Part shown: positions 1-8,113 of the stretch, piece after piece
Layout: each line of letters starts with the position of its first letter
How positions within the stretch are numbered: position 1 is the first letter of the stretch
Source of the DNA: an uncultured Selenomonadaceae bacterium
GTDB taxonomy: Bacteria > Bacillota > Negativicutes > Selenomonadales > Selenomonadaceae
Reading direction: 5' to 3'
Assembly: GCA_905236325.1 (NCBI GenBank)
Contig: CAJOPJ010000072.1
Span: forward strand, 1-26,005
DNA: 26,005 nucleotides
Program-made: the position numbers and the translations under genes
Notes under the pieces: generated by a model
What the model saw: only the letters and a program-made list of their open reading frames with translations
What the model was told of the DNA's origin: nothing
Databases searched by the model: none

Positions 1-1
1 T

Positions 2-100
2 GCTGTGAATAATCCTGAAATTTTGCTTCAATCGCCTGCTGATATTCAAGATGAAATGATTCAAGTTTTGTTGAAAGAAAGGCAAGCAAGGCAAAGTTGA
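2..100 (+). CDS. 3' end of an unidentified protein (5' part outside the window)
   Basis: An open frame runs from the left edge to a TGA at 98-100, giving 32 residues (AVNNPEILLQSPADIQDEMI, then QVLLKERQARQS). The end is charged and helical-looking. I do not recognise the family. Genes beside DUF711 often encode a small ACT-domain protein, but this tail does not look like one. It lies about 50 bases upstream of the DUF711 start on the same strand, so cotranscription is possible. The composition suits real coding sequence, but with so little visible no function can be given. Confidence 0.5.
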   Translation, partial: AVNNPEILLQSPADIQDEMIQVLLKERQARQS

Positions 101-151
101 GCTTTAAAATTTTTTATTTTGTGACGATAAATGACAAGGGAGGAATTTAAA

Positions 152-1513
152 TTGATAACTATTGAAGACATTTTGGAGACAAATAGAATGATAACAGAAA
201 ATAAATTGGATGTGCGGACGATAACAATGGGGATTTCATTGCGCGATTGTTCGCACCCGAACCTGCGTGAATTTTGCAGGAATATTTATGATAAAATTAC
301 AAAGTCGGCTGAGTTTTTGGTTCAAACAGGCGAAGAAATTTCAGCTGAATATGGCGTGCCTATCATCAATAAGCGCATTTCAGTGACGCCGATAGCGATT
401 GCGGCTGAATCCTGCAAGACTGATAGCTTTGTGCCTGTTGCGGAGACTTTGGACGCGGCGGCTAAGGAAGTTGGAGTGGATTTTATTGGTGGATTTAGTG
501 CGCTGGTTGAAAAAGGCTACACGCAAGGCGACAGAATCTTGATTGAATCAATTCCACAGGCTTTGGCTAATACTGATTTGGTTTGCAGTTCGATAAACCT
601 TGCCTCAACAAAAGCCGGAATAAATATGGACTGTGTGCGCGAAATTGGTGAAATTATAAAACGCACGGCAGAACTTACACGCGACAGGCAGGCGATAGGT
701 TGTGCTAAGTTAGTGATTTTTGCAAATGCGCCTGGTGATAATCCATTCATGGCAGGGGCTTTTCACGGCGTGAGTGAGGCTGATAAAGTTATAAATGTTG
801 GCGTATCGGGTCCGGGCGTTGTTAAGCACGCGCTGGAGGACTTGAAAGGCGCGAATTTTACTGAAATTGCTGAAACAATTAAAAAGACTGCTTTTAAAAT
901 TACGCGCGTTGGGCAACTTGTCGCGCAGGAGGCTTCAAAAAGGCTTGGCGTGCCATTTGGCATTATTGACCTGTCACTTGCGCCGACTCCTGCTGTGGGC
1001 GATTCAGTTGCGAGGATTTTGGAGGAAATGGGGCTTGAAAGTTGCGGCGCACCTGGTACGACTGCTGCACTTGCACTGCTGAATGACGCTGTTAAGAAAG
1101 GTGGTTTAATGGCAAGCAGTCATGTTGGTGGCTTGAGTGGCGCATTTATTCCTGTTTCTGAAGATGAAGGTATGATTAGTGCTGTAAATGTTGGCAGTTT
1201 GTCGATTGAAAAGTTGGAGGCGATGACTTGTGTTTGCAGTGTTGGTTTAGATATGATTGCAGTTGAAGGTAATATCAGTGCGGCGACACTCAGTGGAATT
1301 ATTGCTGATGAGGCAGCTATTGGTGTTGTGAATAATAAGACTACTGCTGTTAGGATTATTCCTGTGCCGAATGCGAAGGTCGGCGACAAAGTTGAATATG
1401 GCGGTTTATTGGGTAGTTGTCCGATTCTGCCGGTTAAAAATAATTGGTCTTCTGAGGCTTTTATTGCGCGTGGTGGAAGGATTCCTGCGCCGGTTAGAAG
1501 TCTTACTAATTAA
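152..1513 (+). CDS. PFL-family protein, DUF711 (UPF0210)
   Basis: A cytosolic protein of the DUF711/UPF0210 family, structurally related to pyruvate-formate-lyase-like proteins; its biochemical role is unknown. The N-terminal block with LDVRTITMGISLRDC and the Gly/Ala-rich centre (FIGGFSALVEKGY, then GVSGPGVVKHAL) are typical. I choose the TTG at 152, not the ATG at 131. A strong Shine-Dalgarno (AAGGGAGG at about 137-143) lies 8 bases before the TTG, the 131 ATG sits upstream of that site, and the resulting 453 residues match the usual family length of about 452. It precedes the flagellar operon on the same strand, separated by a terminator-like hairpin. No functional link to motility is evident. 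Confidence 0.9.
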   Translation: MITIEDILETNRMITENKLDVRTITMGISLRDCSHPNLREFCRNIYDKITKSAEFLVQTGEEISAEYGVPIINKRISVTPIAIAAESCKTDSFVPVAETLDAAAKEVGVDFIGGFSALVEKGYTQGDRILIESIPQALANTDLVCSSINLASTKAGINMDCVREIGEIIKRTAELTRDRQAIGCAKLVIFANAPGDNPFMAGAFHGVSEADKVINVGVSGPGVVKHALEDLKGANFTEIAETIKKTAFKITRVGQLVAQEASKRLGVPFGIIDLSLAPTPAVGDSVARILEEMGLESCGAPGTTAALALLNDAVKKGGLMASSHVGGLSGAFIPVSEDEGMISAVNVGSLSIEKLEAMTCVCSVGLDMIAVEGNISAATLSGIIADEAAIGVVNNKTTAVRIIPVPNAKVGDKVEYGGLLGSCPILPVKNNWSSEAFIARGGRIPAPVRSLTN

Positions 1514-1559
1514 CTAAATAAATTAATTAAATAAATAAAAAAATGTTTTTTTAAAAGGC

Positions 1560-1587
1560 TTGCATTTTTTTTATTTTGTGGTAATAT
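1560..1587 (+). promoter_or_regulatory. Candidate sigma-A promoter with extended -10
   Basis: TTGCAT (1560-1565), a 16-base spacer, then TAATAT (1582-1587) with TG one base upstream of the -10 (extended -10). Transcription would start near 1594 and meet the hairpin at 1614-1640 after about 20 bases. Seen in the sequence only; activity is inferred. Confidence 0.5.
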
Positions 1588-1613
1588 CATTGCTGGCGAA
1601 ACTTTTTTGATTC

Positions 1614-1646
1614 AAATGCAGGTCTTAAGGGCTTGCATTTTTTTTT
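1614..1646 (+). terminator. Intrinsic terminator or attenuator hairpin before flgM
   Basis: AAATGCAGGTC (1614-1624) pairs with GGGCTTGCATTT (ending 1640), about 11 pairs including two G-T wobbles, around a 5-base loop. A run of T follows to 1646. It sits 72 bases before the flgM start. It may end the DUF711 transcript or control readthrough into the flagellar operon. Confidence 0.7.
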
Positions 1647-1660
1647 CGATATTATATTAA
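1633..1660 (+). promoter_or_regulatory. Possible second promoter for the flagellar operon
   Basis: A second TTGCAT (1633-1638) inside the terminator's 3' arm is followed after 16 bases by TATTAA (1655-1660), the same spacing as the promoter at 1560. It is the only promoter-like element I see between the terminator and flgM. The -10 match is weak, so the call is tentative. Confidence 0.3.
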
Positions 1661-1717
1661 GTAAGGAAAGCGAAGATTTAGCAAGGAATGCCGAAATATA
1701 TTTAGGTGGTGTGGGAA

Positions 1718-1993
1718 ATGATTGTTAATAATGTACATTCAGCGGCAAATCTCTACTCAGTAGGCGCGACGCGCTATGCAAGTTCAGTTGCAAGCAAGAA
1801 GGCTGCGTCATTCAAGGACGATTTTAAAATGTCTGTTCAGGCGGCGTCATTCAAGGATATGTTGAGAAAAATTCACAATGAACCTGAAGTAAGACAAGAC
1901 AAGGTTGAGGAACTGACAAGGCAGATAGAAAGTGGCAGTTACGATGTTTCGGCTGAAAATATTGCGGCGAGCATTTTGTCAGTGCGTTTTTAA
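1718..1993 (+). CDS. flgM: Anti-sigma-28 factor FlgM
   Basis: FlgM binds the flagellar sigma factor SigD/FliA and holds late flagellar genes off until the hook is complete. The C-terminal sigma-binding region is clear: VRQDKVEELTRQIESGSYDV followed by SAENIAASIL matches the family pattern V R x D K V x E L (8-10 residues) G x Y x V (3) x I A. Two upstream in-frame GTG codons exist (1706, 1709), but AGGTGG at 1704-1709 places the start at ATG 1718 with 8-base spacing, giving 91 residues. It is the first gene of the flagellar operon, with flgN 12 bases on. The middle holds a short echo, ASFKDDFKMSVQ and AASFKDMLRK. Confidence 0.9.
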   Translation: MIVNNVHSAANLYSVGATRYASSVASKKAASFKDDFKMSVQAASFKDMLRKIHNEPEVRQDKVEELTRQIESGSYDVSAENIAASILSVRF

Positions 1994-2005
1994 GGCGGCG
2001 TGATT

Positions 2006-2485
2006 ATGTGGACGAAGTTACTTGAAGTGCTTGGTGAAATTTGCACGACTTATGACAACTTGGCTACTCTTGGCGAAAGAAAGCGCGACGCTTTAATTAC
2101 AATTGATATGAAGGCACTGGCTAAGATTTTGGACGAAGAAGAACTTGCCGCCGCGAAGATACAGAAACTTGAAAAGCAGCGCGGCGCGATTTACTCAGAA
2201 CTTGCAAAGACTGTTCCAAATCTGACTGAGAATACTAAGGCGGAGGTTTTTTATCAAAATGCGCCGAGTTTGGCTTTGGAGCGGCGTTTAATCAGCTTGC
2301 ACAAAATGCTGACTAAAAATGTCCAGCGTGCGATGAAACTGCGCGATAATAATCAAATTTTGGCAAATGCTGCGCTTTCTGCCGTGCAATATCACCTGAA
2401 CAGATTGACAGTCGCGCAGGTTGGTACTACTTATGGTAAGGCCGGCGAAAATGTCAGTCGCAAGCGTTTTGAGTTTGAAGGTTGA
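2006..2485 (+). CDS. flgN: Flagellar export chaperone FlgN
   Basis: FlgN-type cytosolic chaperone, expected to bind the C-terminal helices of FlgK and FlgL and deliver them to the export gate. The 159 residues look all-helical with heptad-like leucines: an N-terminal helix (WTKLLEVLGEICTTYDNLATL), a charged central coiled region (EEELAAAKIQKLEKQRG) and a closing helix with LRDNNQILANAALS, the usual FlgN pattern. ATG 2006 is preferred over GTG 2000 because AAGGCGG lies at 1992-1998. It sits between flgM and a second FlgN-like gene, as expected for the operon. Sequence conservation in this family is low, so the assignment rests on both pattern and position. Confidence 0.8.
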   Translation: MWTKLLEVLGEICTTYDNLATLGERKRDALITIDMKALAKILDEEELAAAKIQKLEKQRGAIYSELAKTVPNLTENTKAEVFYQNAPSLALERRLISLHKMLTKNVQRAMKLRDNNQILANAALSAVQYHLNRLTVAQVGTTYGKAGENVSRKRFEFEG

Positions 2486-2489
2486 TTTT

Positions 2490-2945
2490 ATGGACGAAGC
2501 TATCAAATTACTAAGGCAGCAGGTGATTTTGTGCAGCCGATTGACTGAACTTCTGGCTGAATTATCAAGGTCGCTTGAAGATAAATCTGATTCTGTGCAG
2601 GAAGTTGTGCTGAAGATTGAGCCGATAATTGCCGATTTGAATAAAAATTCAGTCAGGTCGAGGGAATTTCTTGGCAAGGTTGGCTGTTCGACTTTTGGTG
2701 ATTTTATTAAACAGGCGCAAGGCACTCAGCAGGAAGTCTTGTCGGCACTTTTGCAGAAAATTGTCAATTTGCAGGGTAGGTTAGTTCAGCAGTTGCAGTT
2801 AAATGGCTTGCTTTTGGATAATGCGCTTAGTTTTGTTAATTTTAATTTAAATGTGCTTTCACAGACACAAACTCAGCCGGCTTATGGTGCTGAACTTAAA
2901 ACTAAAACGCAATCTCCGCGCCGATTGTTTGACGCTAACATTTGA
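2490..2945 (+). CDS. Second FlgN-like flagellar chaperone
   Basis: A 151-residue, probably all-helical protein directly after flgN (4-base gap) and before flgK. Its layout matches FlgN: an N-terminal helix (DEAIKLLRQQVILCSRLTEL), a middle helix, and a final helix with LQLNGLLLDNALSFVNFNLN, then a polar tail with PAYGAELK that resembles the first protein's TTYGKAGEN end. The start is ATG 2490, with AAGGT at 2478-2482 inside the end of flgN. A longer frame reaches back to 2421 but would overlap flgN and lacks a ribosome site. It is probably a paralog dedicated to one hook-associated protein. It could instead be a divergent FliT-like chaperone. Confidence 0.65.
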   Translation: MDEAIKLLRQQVILCSRLTELLAELSRSLEDKSDSVQEVVLKIEPIIADLNKNSVRSREFLGKVGCSTFGDFIKQAQGTQQEVLSALLQKIVNLQGRLVQQLQLNGLLLDNALSFVNFNLNVLSQTQTQPAYGAELKTKTQSPRRLFDANI

Positions 2946-2959
2946 AAGGAGCAATTTTA

Positions 2960-4675
2960 ATGTCTACATTTACAGGACTGAATACAATGGTTCGCGGTAT
3001 AACTATGCAACAACTGTCACTGAATACTGTCGGGCATAATATTACAAATGCAGGGACGGAAGGCTACAGTAGGCAATATGCTGCGCCGGTTGCGACAATG
3101 GCTGAACATCGCAGTGGGCTTTATGGTGCGTTGGCGGTTGGTACAGGCGTTGACGCGCTTAGTTTAAGGCGCAGTCGCGATATTTATGCTGACTTCCAAT
3201 ACAGGCAGGAGAATACTACGCAGGAATATTATGAAACTATGGCGATGAATTTTGACAAATTGGAGGTTATTTTTAATGACACTTCGGAAACAGGGGTTGC
3301 CGCTGCGCTTAGTGAAACTTACAAATCTTGGGTTGCACTTTCAACTGAAGGACCGACTGCTGCAAATCGCGTTGAAGTCATTTCAAAATCAAAAATTTTA
3401 GCCGACACAATGCAGACTACTGCTAAGCAACTTCAGGAGCAAATCAATTCACAATATGATGAACTGAAGACGCATACTGAGTATGTTGATACTTTGCTGG
3501 AAAGAATTACAGTTGCAAATAAGCAGATTGTTGCGGCGGAGGCTGATGGTTCAATGGCTAATGATCTGCGCGACCAGCGCGACTTGCTTTGTGATGATTT
3601 GTCTAAATATATTACAGTTTCAATTACTGAAAATGAGGTTGGTGCGTATCAAATCAGTAGCAATGGTTGTATGTTGGTTAATGGCTTGGGCAGGCTGCAT
3701 TTGGAGTTTGGGCGCGGCATTTCCAGCAAGGCTTATGGTGCTGATTATGGCATTGAGGACCATATGATTGAAATTCATGAATCGGACCAGGTTTACCAAC
3801 CTATAAATGGCATTTTAAAAGCGCATTTTGATTCTATTCAAGACTGCAAAGACCAGATTGATTATTTGGCTAATATTGCGGCTTATATGTTCACTGCGCT
3901 GAATGACCTTCACGCGGCAGGTTATGATATGACTGGTGAGCGCGGCAGGAATTTTTTTGGTCTGACTGATAAATCCTACAGCTTTGAATTCAATGATAAG
4001 CAGCTTTATAATTATATTCAGGTTACAGATAAAACTACCGGCGAAGTGACTGAATTGAGTGGCATTACTGCAATTAACAGTCTAAATGTAAATACTGATT
4101 TTGATAAAGTTGGTGGTTATAAATATATAGCCGCCGCGACTGCCTATCGTGATGTTGATGATAATAATGAATGGCTTTTCTACACTGCCGATACCGATAT
4201 GACTAGTAATGTGATTGAATGGGGCAACCGCACTGGCGACGGTACTAATGCTACCTATATTAGCGAACTGTTCAATATGACTTTTGAGCAAATTGTTCAA
4301 TCCGGCAGGGCGATTAGTGCTGTTATTCAGAAGTACACTGAAAAAGATTCAAATGGCAACGAAGTTTTAGATAGTTCCGGTAAGCCGGTGTATAAAACAC
4401 CACTTGGCAAGAATTCAATCAATGGTTATTATCAGACGGCGATGACGCAGATAGCAGTTGACGCTGAAGCAATGGATACTAAAATTGCTCAGCACGAAGG
4501 CATAATGACGCAGATACAGAATTGGCGCGACAGTGCTTCGGGCGTTGATTGGAATGAAGAATTGACAAATATGATTAAGTACCAGAAGGCTTATGGTTCT
4601 TGTGCGCGTATGCTTACTGCAATGGATGAATGTTTGGACAGATTGGTTAATAATACAGGTATGGTTGGGAGGTAA
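2960..4675 (+). CDS. flgK: Flagellar hook-associated protein 1 FlgK
   Basis: FlgK is exported through the flagellar type III apparatus and forms the first junction ring between hook and filament. The N-terminal D0 motif (GITMQQLSLNTVGHNITNAG then EGYSRQ) and the C-terminal region (SGVDWNEELTNMIKYQKAYG, ARMLTAMDECLDRLVN, ending TGMVGR) are textbook FlgK. With 571 residues it is close to the usual 550 or so; the extra length lies in the central D2/D3 part. The start is ATG 2960, with AAGGAG at 2946-2951 and 8-base spacing. It follows the second flgN by 14 bases and precedes flgL by 5, so it is cotranscribed. No signal peptide, as expected for this export route. Confidence 0.95.
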   Translation: MSTFTGLNTMVRGITMQQLSLNTVGHNITNAGTEGYSRQYAAPVATMAEHRSGLYGALAVGTGVDALSLRRSRDIYADFQYRQENTTQEYYETMAMNFDKLEVIFNDTSETGVAAALSETYKSWVALSTEGPTAANRVEVISKSKILADTMQTTAKQLQEQINSQYDELKTHTEYVDTLLERITVANKQIVAAEADGSMANDLRDQRDLLCDDLSKYITVSITENEVGAYQISSNGCMLVNGLGRLHLEFGRGISSKAYGADYGIEDHMIEIHESDQVYQPINGILKAHFDSIQDCKDQIDYLANIAAYMFTALNDLHAAGYDMTGERGRNFFGLTDKSYSFEFNDKQLYNYIQVTDKTTGEVTELSGITAINSLNVNTDFDKVGGYKYIAAATAYRDVDDNNEWLFYTADTDMTSNVIEWGNRTGDGTNATYISELFNMTFEQIVQSGRAISAVIQKYTEKDSNGNEVLDSSGKPVYKTPLGKNSINGYYQTAMTQIAVDAEAMDTKIAQHEGIMTQIQNWRDSASGVDWNEELTNMIKYQKAYGSCARMLTAMDECLDRLVNNTGMVGR

Positions 4676-4680
4676 TTAAA

Positions 4681-7008
4681 TTGGGCTTTAGAATGAGTAG
4701 TATTCAGTTTATGAACAATTATCAGCAAACTCTCAACAAAGCATATCAAAAGCAGGCTAAATATCTTGAACAGGGTGACGGCAGTTCAATTCATCGCGGC
4801 AGTGACGACCCAATTAACTATTCAAAATTTATGCGTTACAATGTCGCCGACAACGAAAATGAGCGTTATCAGAAAAATGTAGATACCGCAATTAGTTGGA
4901 TGGAGACATCGGACAATTCAGTTGTACATATGGCAGACAGAATAAAGACAATGAGCGAAAAGACTGTGGCGGCAGCGAACAGTTACAACTCAACTGCTGA
5001 TTTTGCTGCTATATCGAAAGAAATGATGGCGCAAATTGAACAGATTGTAGCAACTGCAAATACTCAACAAGCCGACAGATATGTTTTTGCCGGTCAGATG
5101 GATACAACTGAACCTTTCCAAATTTCGCACGATTCCTATAATCGCGGAATGGCTAAAACTCTTGACCCACATCAAGCTGCGTTCTTCAAAGGCGCAAATT
5201 CTGATGACAACGCAACTTTGTATCAAATGTTGACGCTTGAATACGATGATGGAACTTACTATCTTGATACACAGAGCGGCTATATTTACAGCAAAGATTT
5301 TGTAGATGAAGGCTATAAAGAACTTATCGCGCGCGGCTATGATAAAATTACCGAAACCGACAAAGGCAGTGCCTCAAGTGCAACATTAGCGCGTACTTAT
5401 GCTGTTGGTACTGTCAGCCCAATGTCAGTTGAAAAAGCTTGGGAAGTTGTAAATAATGCAGTTACCGACGCTGAGGGCGGCGAAAATAATTTTCTGCAAA
5501 TAATACGCTCAGCCGATATAAACACCATTGATGACAGCTATCGTGAACTTTGCGCCGCTTTAAAAGTCCTCTATGACAAAGACTATTCAAAAGTCACAGC
5601 CGATGTTGCTGACGCTAAAAAAGATATTGTCAATACAATGGCAGACCCTACAAATATCTGGTACAACTACACAATCACTGTTACAAAAACTGAATATGTC
5701 GACGACGGCAACAGCAATCCAACGCCTGTTACTACTTACTTGGAAGATGACGAAACAACATTCAGCACTGACAGAACCTCCATTGCTTATGGACCGTGTA
5801 CTTCAGCAAATGGAACAGCATACCTAAATACTCTGCGTAATACTTACCAAAATTCAGGAACTGCAGGTCAAATAGGCTATACAACTTACAACTTCACCTA
5901 CACCACAACAGAAGCAACCAAAATCAGCTGGAATGATTATGATTCCACAACAGGCGACCTTTCAACTTCAACAAATTCAGTCACCGGCACAAATTGGAAA
6001 CTTTCAAACAATTACAAAACGCAAATTGTTAATAACTTAACAAATGCGATTGATGAATACGCCACAAGCAATACCTACCTCACAGCTGTAAGTTCCTACG
6101 CAACCGACGGCGATACCTGGACGGCTGATGAAATAATAACCAAAGGCTTAGATAGTGTGCATTGCGTAGACCCAGAATCACCTTCAAATGGCAATCTTGC
6201 GTCTTCAGAAATTGTTACAGCAGATCAAGTTCAGGCACTTGCACAATCAGAAATTATTAAACTTGCAGTTGATAAATGCGCTAATTATGAAATGGAAGCC
6301 TTCAAAGTCAGCGACGCTTTTACAAATCAAGGTCTGCAGCGCGACGATATCGACCTCAAGGAAGAAAACAACGCTTTTGTGTTTTATACCGGCACCCAAG
6401 ATAAATCCACAAAATCAACAGCAAGCGGCTTGTTTGTAACAATGTTCAGCATAGATGATGAGCGCAATGTCACTGAAACGCCCTTGCCGGAAACATTCCT
6501 GTTCAGCACGATAAAACAAAAAATCATAACCTACTCCGGCGACCAAAATTATATATCAATGACAAAATTGAACGGAGCAAACGACAGAACAAGCGATGTA
6601 GTAAATTTGACAGGGCAAGATTTGTTTGGAGTGGACATATTTGACAATGAAGAATCAGGCAATAAAAGCTCCGGAACAGCAAGCCTGAATAACCTGCTGA
6701 CAGTGTACACGCAAACAGCAAGCTGCGATGAACATTGGTTAAGTTCGGACGGAGTAACATTAGCAGATGTAGCGCACGCAACAATCACAATTTCAGAAAC
6801 CACACTAGGAGCGCGGTTGAATTTGTATAATTCAGTAGCCGAAATGCTGGATAATCAAGAAGTGGTAATAACCAAAGACATAACAGATGTAAGTGGCACA
6901 GATATAGCGCAGTTGGCAACAAAGCTGATGGAGCATACAACGCTGTACAATATGGCACTGGCATTGGGTGGAAGAGTGTTACCTCAATCGCTGGCAGATT
7001 ATCTGTAA
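4681..7008 (+). CDS. flgL: Flagellar hook-associated protein 3 FlgL, unusually long
   Basis: FlgL forms the second junction ring between hook and filament. The N-terminus (SSIQFMNNYQQTLNKAYQKQ, then RGSDDP) and the end (LMEHTTLYNMALALGGRVLP then QSLADYL) fit the flagellin/FlgL D0-D1 pattern. The start is TTG 4681, with GGGAGG at 4667-4672 and 8-base spacing; the ATG at 4693 is too far from that site. At 775 residues it is more than twice the roughly 300 of well-known FlgL proteins. Roughly residues 160-610 are a Thr/Ser/Asn/Asp-rich insertion, after which a D2-like segment (ITYSGDQNY ... LFGVDIF) returns. Base composition changes sharply inside this gene. The function call is firm; the role of the insertion is unknown. 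Confidence 0.9.
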   Translation: MGFRMSSIQFMNNYQQTLNKAYQKQAKYLEQGDGSSIHRGSDDPINYSKFMRYNVADNENERYQKNVDTAISWMETSDNSVVHMADRIKTMSEKTVAAANSYNSTADFAAISKEMMAQIEQIVATANTQQADRYVFAGQMDTTEPFQISHDSYNRGMAKTLDPHQAAFFKGANSDDNATLYQMLTLEYDDGTYYLDTQSGYIYSKDFVDEGYKELIARGYDKITETDKGSASSATLARTYAVGTVSPMSVEKAWEVVNNAVTDAEGGENNFLQIIRSADINTIDDSYRELCAALKVLYDKDYSKVTADVADAKKDIVNTMADPTNIWYNYTITVTKTEYVDDGNSNPTPVTTYLEDDETTFSTDRTSIAYGPCTSANGTAYLNTLRNTYQNSGTAGQIGYTTYNFTYTTTEATKISWNDYDSTTGDLSTSTNSVTGTNWKLSNNYKTQIVNNLTNAIDEYATSNTYLTAVSSYATDGDTWTADEIITKGLDSVHCVDPESPSNGNLASSEIVTADQVQALAQSEIIKLAVDKCANYEMEAFKVSDAFTNQGLQRDDIDLKEENNAFVFYTGTQDKSTKSTASGLFVTMFSIDDERNVTETPLPETFLFSTIKQKIITYSGDQNYISMTKLNGANDRTSDVVNLTGQDLFGVDIFDNEESGNKSSGTASLNNLLTVYTQTASCDEHWLSSDGVTLADVAHATITISETTLGARLNLYNSVAEMLDNQEVVITKDITDVSGTDIAQLATKLMEHTTLYNMALALGGRVLPQSLADYL

Positions 7009-7071
7009 AAAAAGACTTTTCAAAAAGACAAAATTGCGCTAAAATAAAAACGCGGCAAGGAGTGGAATGAA

Positions 7072-7653
7072 ATGTTGTACCTAAATACAAGGCACAGACT
7101 GCCACAAATAGCAATCCGGCAGGAATGGGGCAAATATGGTTCTTGCGCGGCAGTACCGGCGACTGTGCATACAAATGACCGGCAGGCAAAGTCAAACAAA
7201 GGCATATTGCAAAGCGCTATTGAAATAAATAACTATCCAAGCCGCAAGGCATATGGCGCAAGAAATAATACAGATTATAGCTTAGAACGCGGCAAGAAAG
7301 GCTTGCAAGATGTACAGTCGGCAATAAGCGCAAAAATGCAGACAGCACTTGCGCACGCAACAGAAGGTGCAAAGCGCGGAAATGATATCTCAAGCCGAGC
7401 GAAGTCCGAAATGCTTAGTGAATACAAATCAGCAGAAATAGTATTCAGTTTCGAACTAATGGCAGAGCCGGAAATAACAGCAACAGAAGCTGAAGTGGTA
7501 GGTGAACCGGATGAAGGCGATGTCACAGCCGAAATAGAGCCGGTCAATTCGCCCAAAGTCGAATACACGCCAGGCAGTGCCGAAACCTATTTAGCAGATA
7601 AAGGCTTTATCAGGCATTGGGTCACCGAAAACCATTATGATATTTATGCTTAG
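7072..7653 (+). CDS. DUF6470 (YviE-like) protein of the flagellar operon
   Basis: A 193-residue protein between flgL and fliW, where Bacillus carries yviE. The early LPQIAIRQEWGK segment, the central IEINNYPSRKAYGA, the helical stretch GLQDVQSAISAKMQTALAHA ending in TEGAKRGNDI, and the late VEYTPGSAETYLADKG correspond to the recurring parts of DUF6470 proteins. Function is unknown for the family. Position suggests a role in filament assembly or in FliW-CsrA regulation. The start is ATG 7072 with AAGGAG at 7057-7062. An acidic, repeat-poor segment rich in Glu lies near residues 130-160. No signal peptide or membrane segment. Confidence 0.7.
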   Translation: MLYLNTRHRLPQIAIRQEWGKYGSCAAVPATVHTNDRQAKSNKGILQSAIEINNYPSRKAYGARNNTDYSLERGKKGLQDVQSAISAKMQTALAHATEGAKRGNDISSRAKSEMLSEYKSAEIVFSFELMAEPEITATEAEVVGEPDEGDVTAEIEPVNSPKVEYTPGSAETYLADKGFIRHWVTENHYDIYA

Positions 7654-7669
7654 TGAAGGAGCTTAAAAA

Positions 7670-8110
7670 ATGAAAATACAAACATACAGGTTTGGCGAAC
7701 TGAATATTGATGAAACCAAGATAGTTAAGTTCAAAAATGGCATACCTGCATTTGAGGCGGAAACAGAATTTGTAATCCTGCCATATGAAGATGACAGCCC
7801 CTACTACTTTATGCAATCAATCAAAACGCCCGAACTTGCATTTATATTAACAATACCATTTCTATTCTTCCCCGACTACCAAATAGAAATTGATGACGCG
7901 ACAGTTTCGGAACTTGAAATAAAAAATCAAGAAAATGTCACGCTGTATTCAATTTTAACAATACCAAATGGCTCAGTTCGATATATGACTGCAAATTTAT
8001 TGGCACCGATTGTGCTAAATACTGAAAATATGCATGCAAAACAAATTGTAATGGATAAAACAAACTACAAAACAAAGCACCGCCTCTTCCCCGACAAGGA
8101 GGCGAACTAA
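7670..8110 (+). CDS. fliW: Flagellar assembly factor FliW
   Basis: FliW is the protein antagonist of CsrA. In Bacillus it is released from flagellin when flagellin is exported and then binds CsrA, relieving repression of flagellin translation. The 146-residue length, the start (TYRFGELNIDETKIVKFKNG then IPAFE), the FILTIPFLFFPDYQIEID segment and the ending with ANLLAPIVLNTENMHAKQIV are typical. The start is ATG 7670 with GAAGGAG at 7655-7661. It is followed 3 bases on by csrA, whose ribosome site lies in the last codons of fliW, which suggests translational coupling. Confidence 0.95.
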   Translation: MKIQTYRFGELNIDETKIVKFKNGIPAFEAETEFVILPYEDDSPYYFMQSIKTPELAFILTIPFLFFPDYQIEIDDATVSELEIKNQENVTLYSILTIPNGSVRYMTANLLAPIVLNTENMHAKQIVMDKTNYKTKHRLFPDKEAN

Positions 8111-8113
8111 AAA

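Noticed and set aside
1690..1697. GCCGAAAT upstream of flgM as a sigma-28 -10 element
   Set aside because: No TAAA-type -35 at the required 15-base spacing (1671-1674 reads CGAA), and the site is only 20 bases from the start codon.
4681..5900. Skew reversal as a replication terminus or origin
   Set aside because: The change lies within a coding gene, is gradual over several hundred bases and skew varies again further downstream; no dif-like or DnaA-box cluster was seen.
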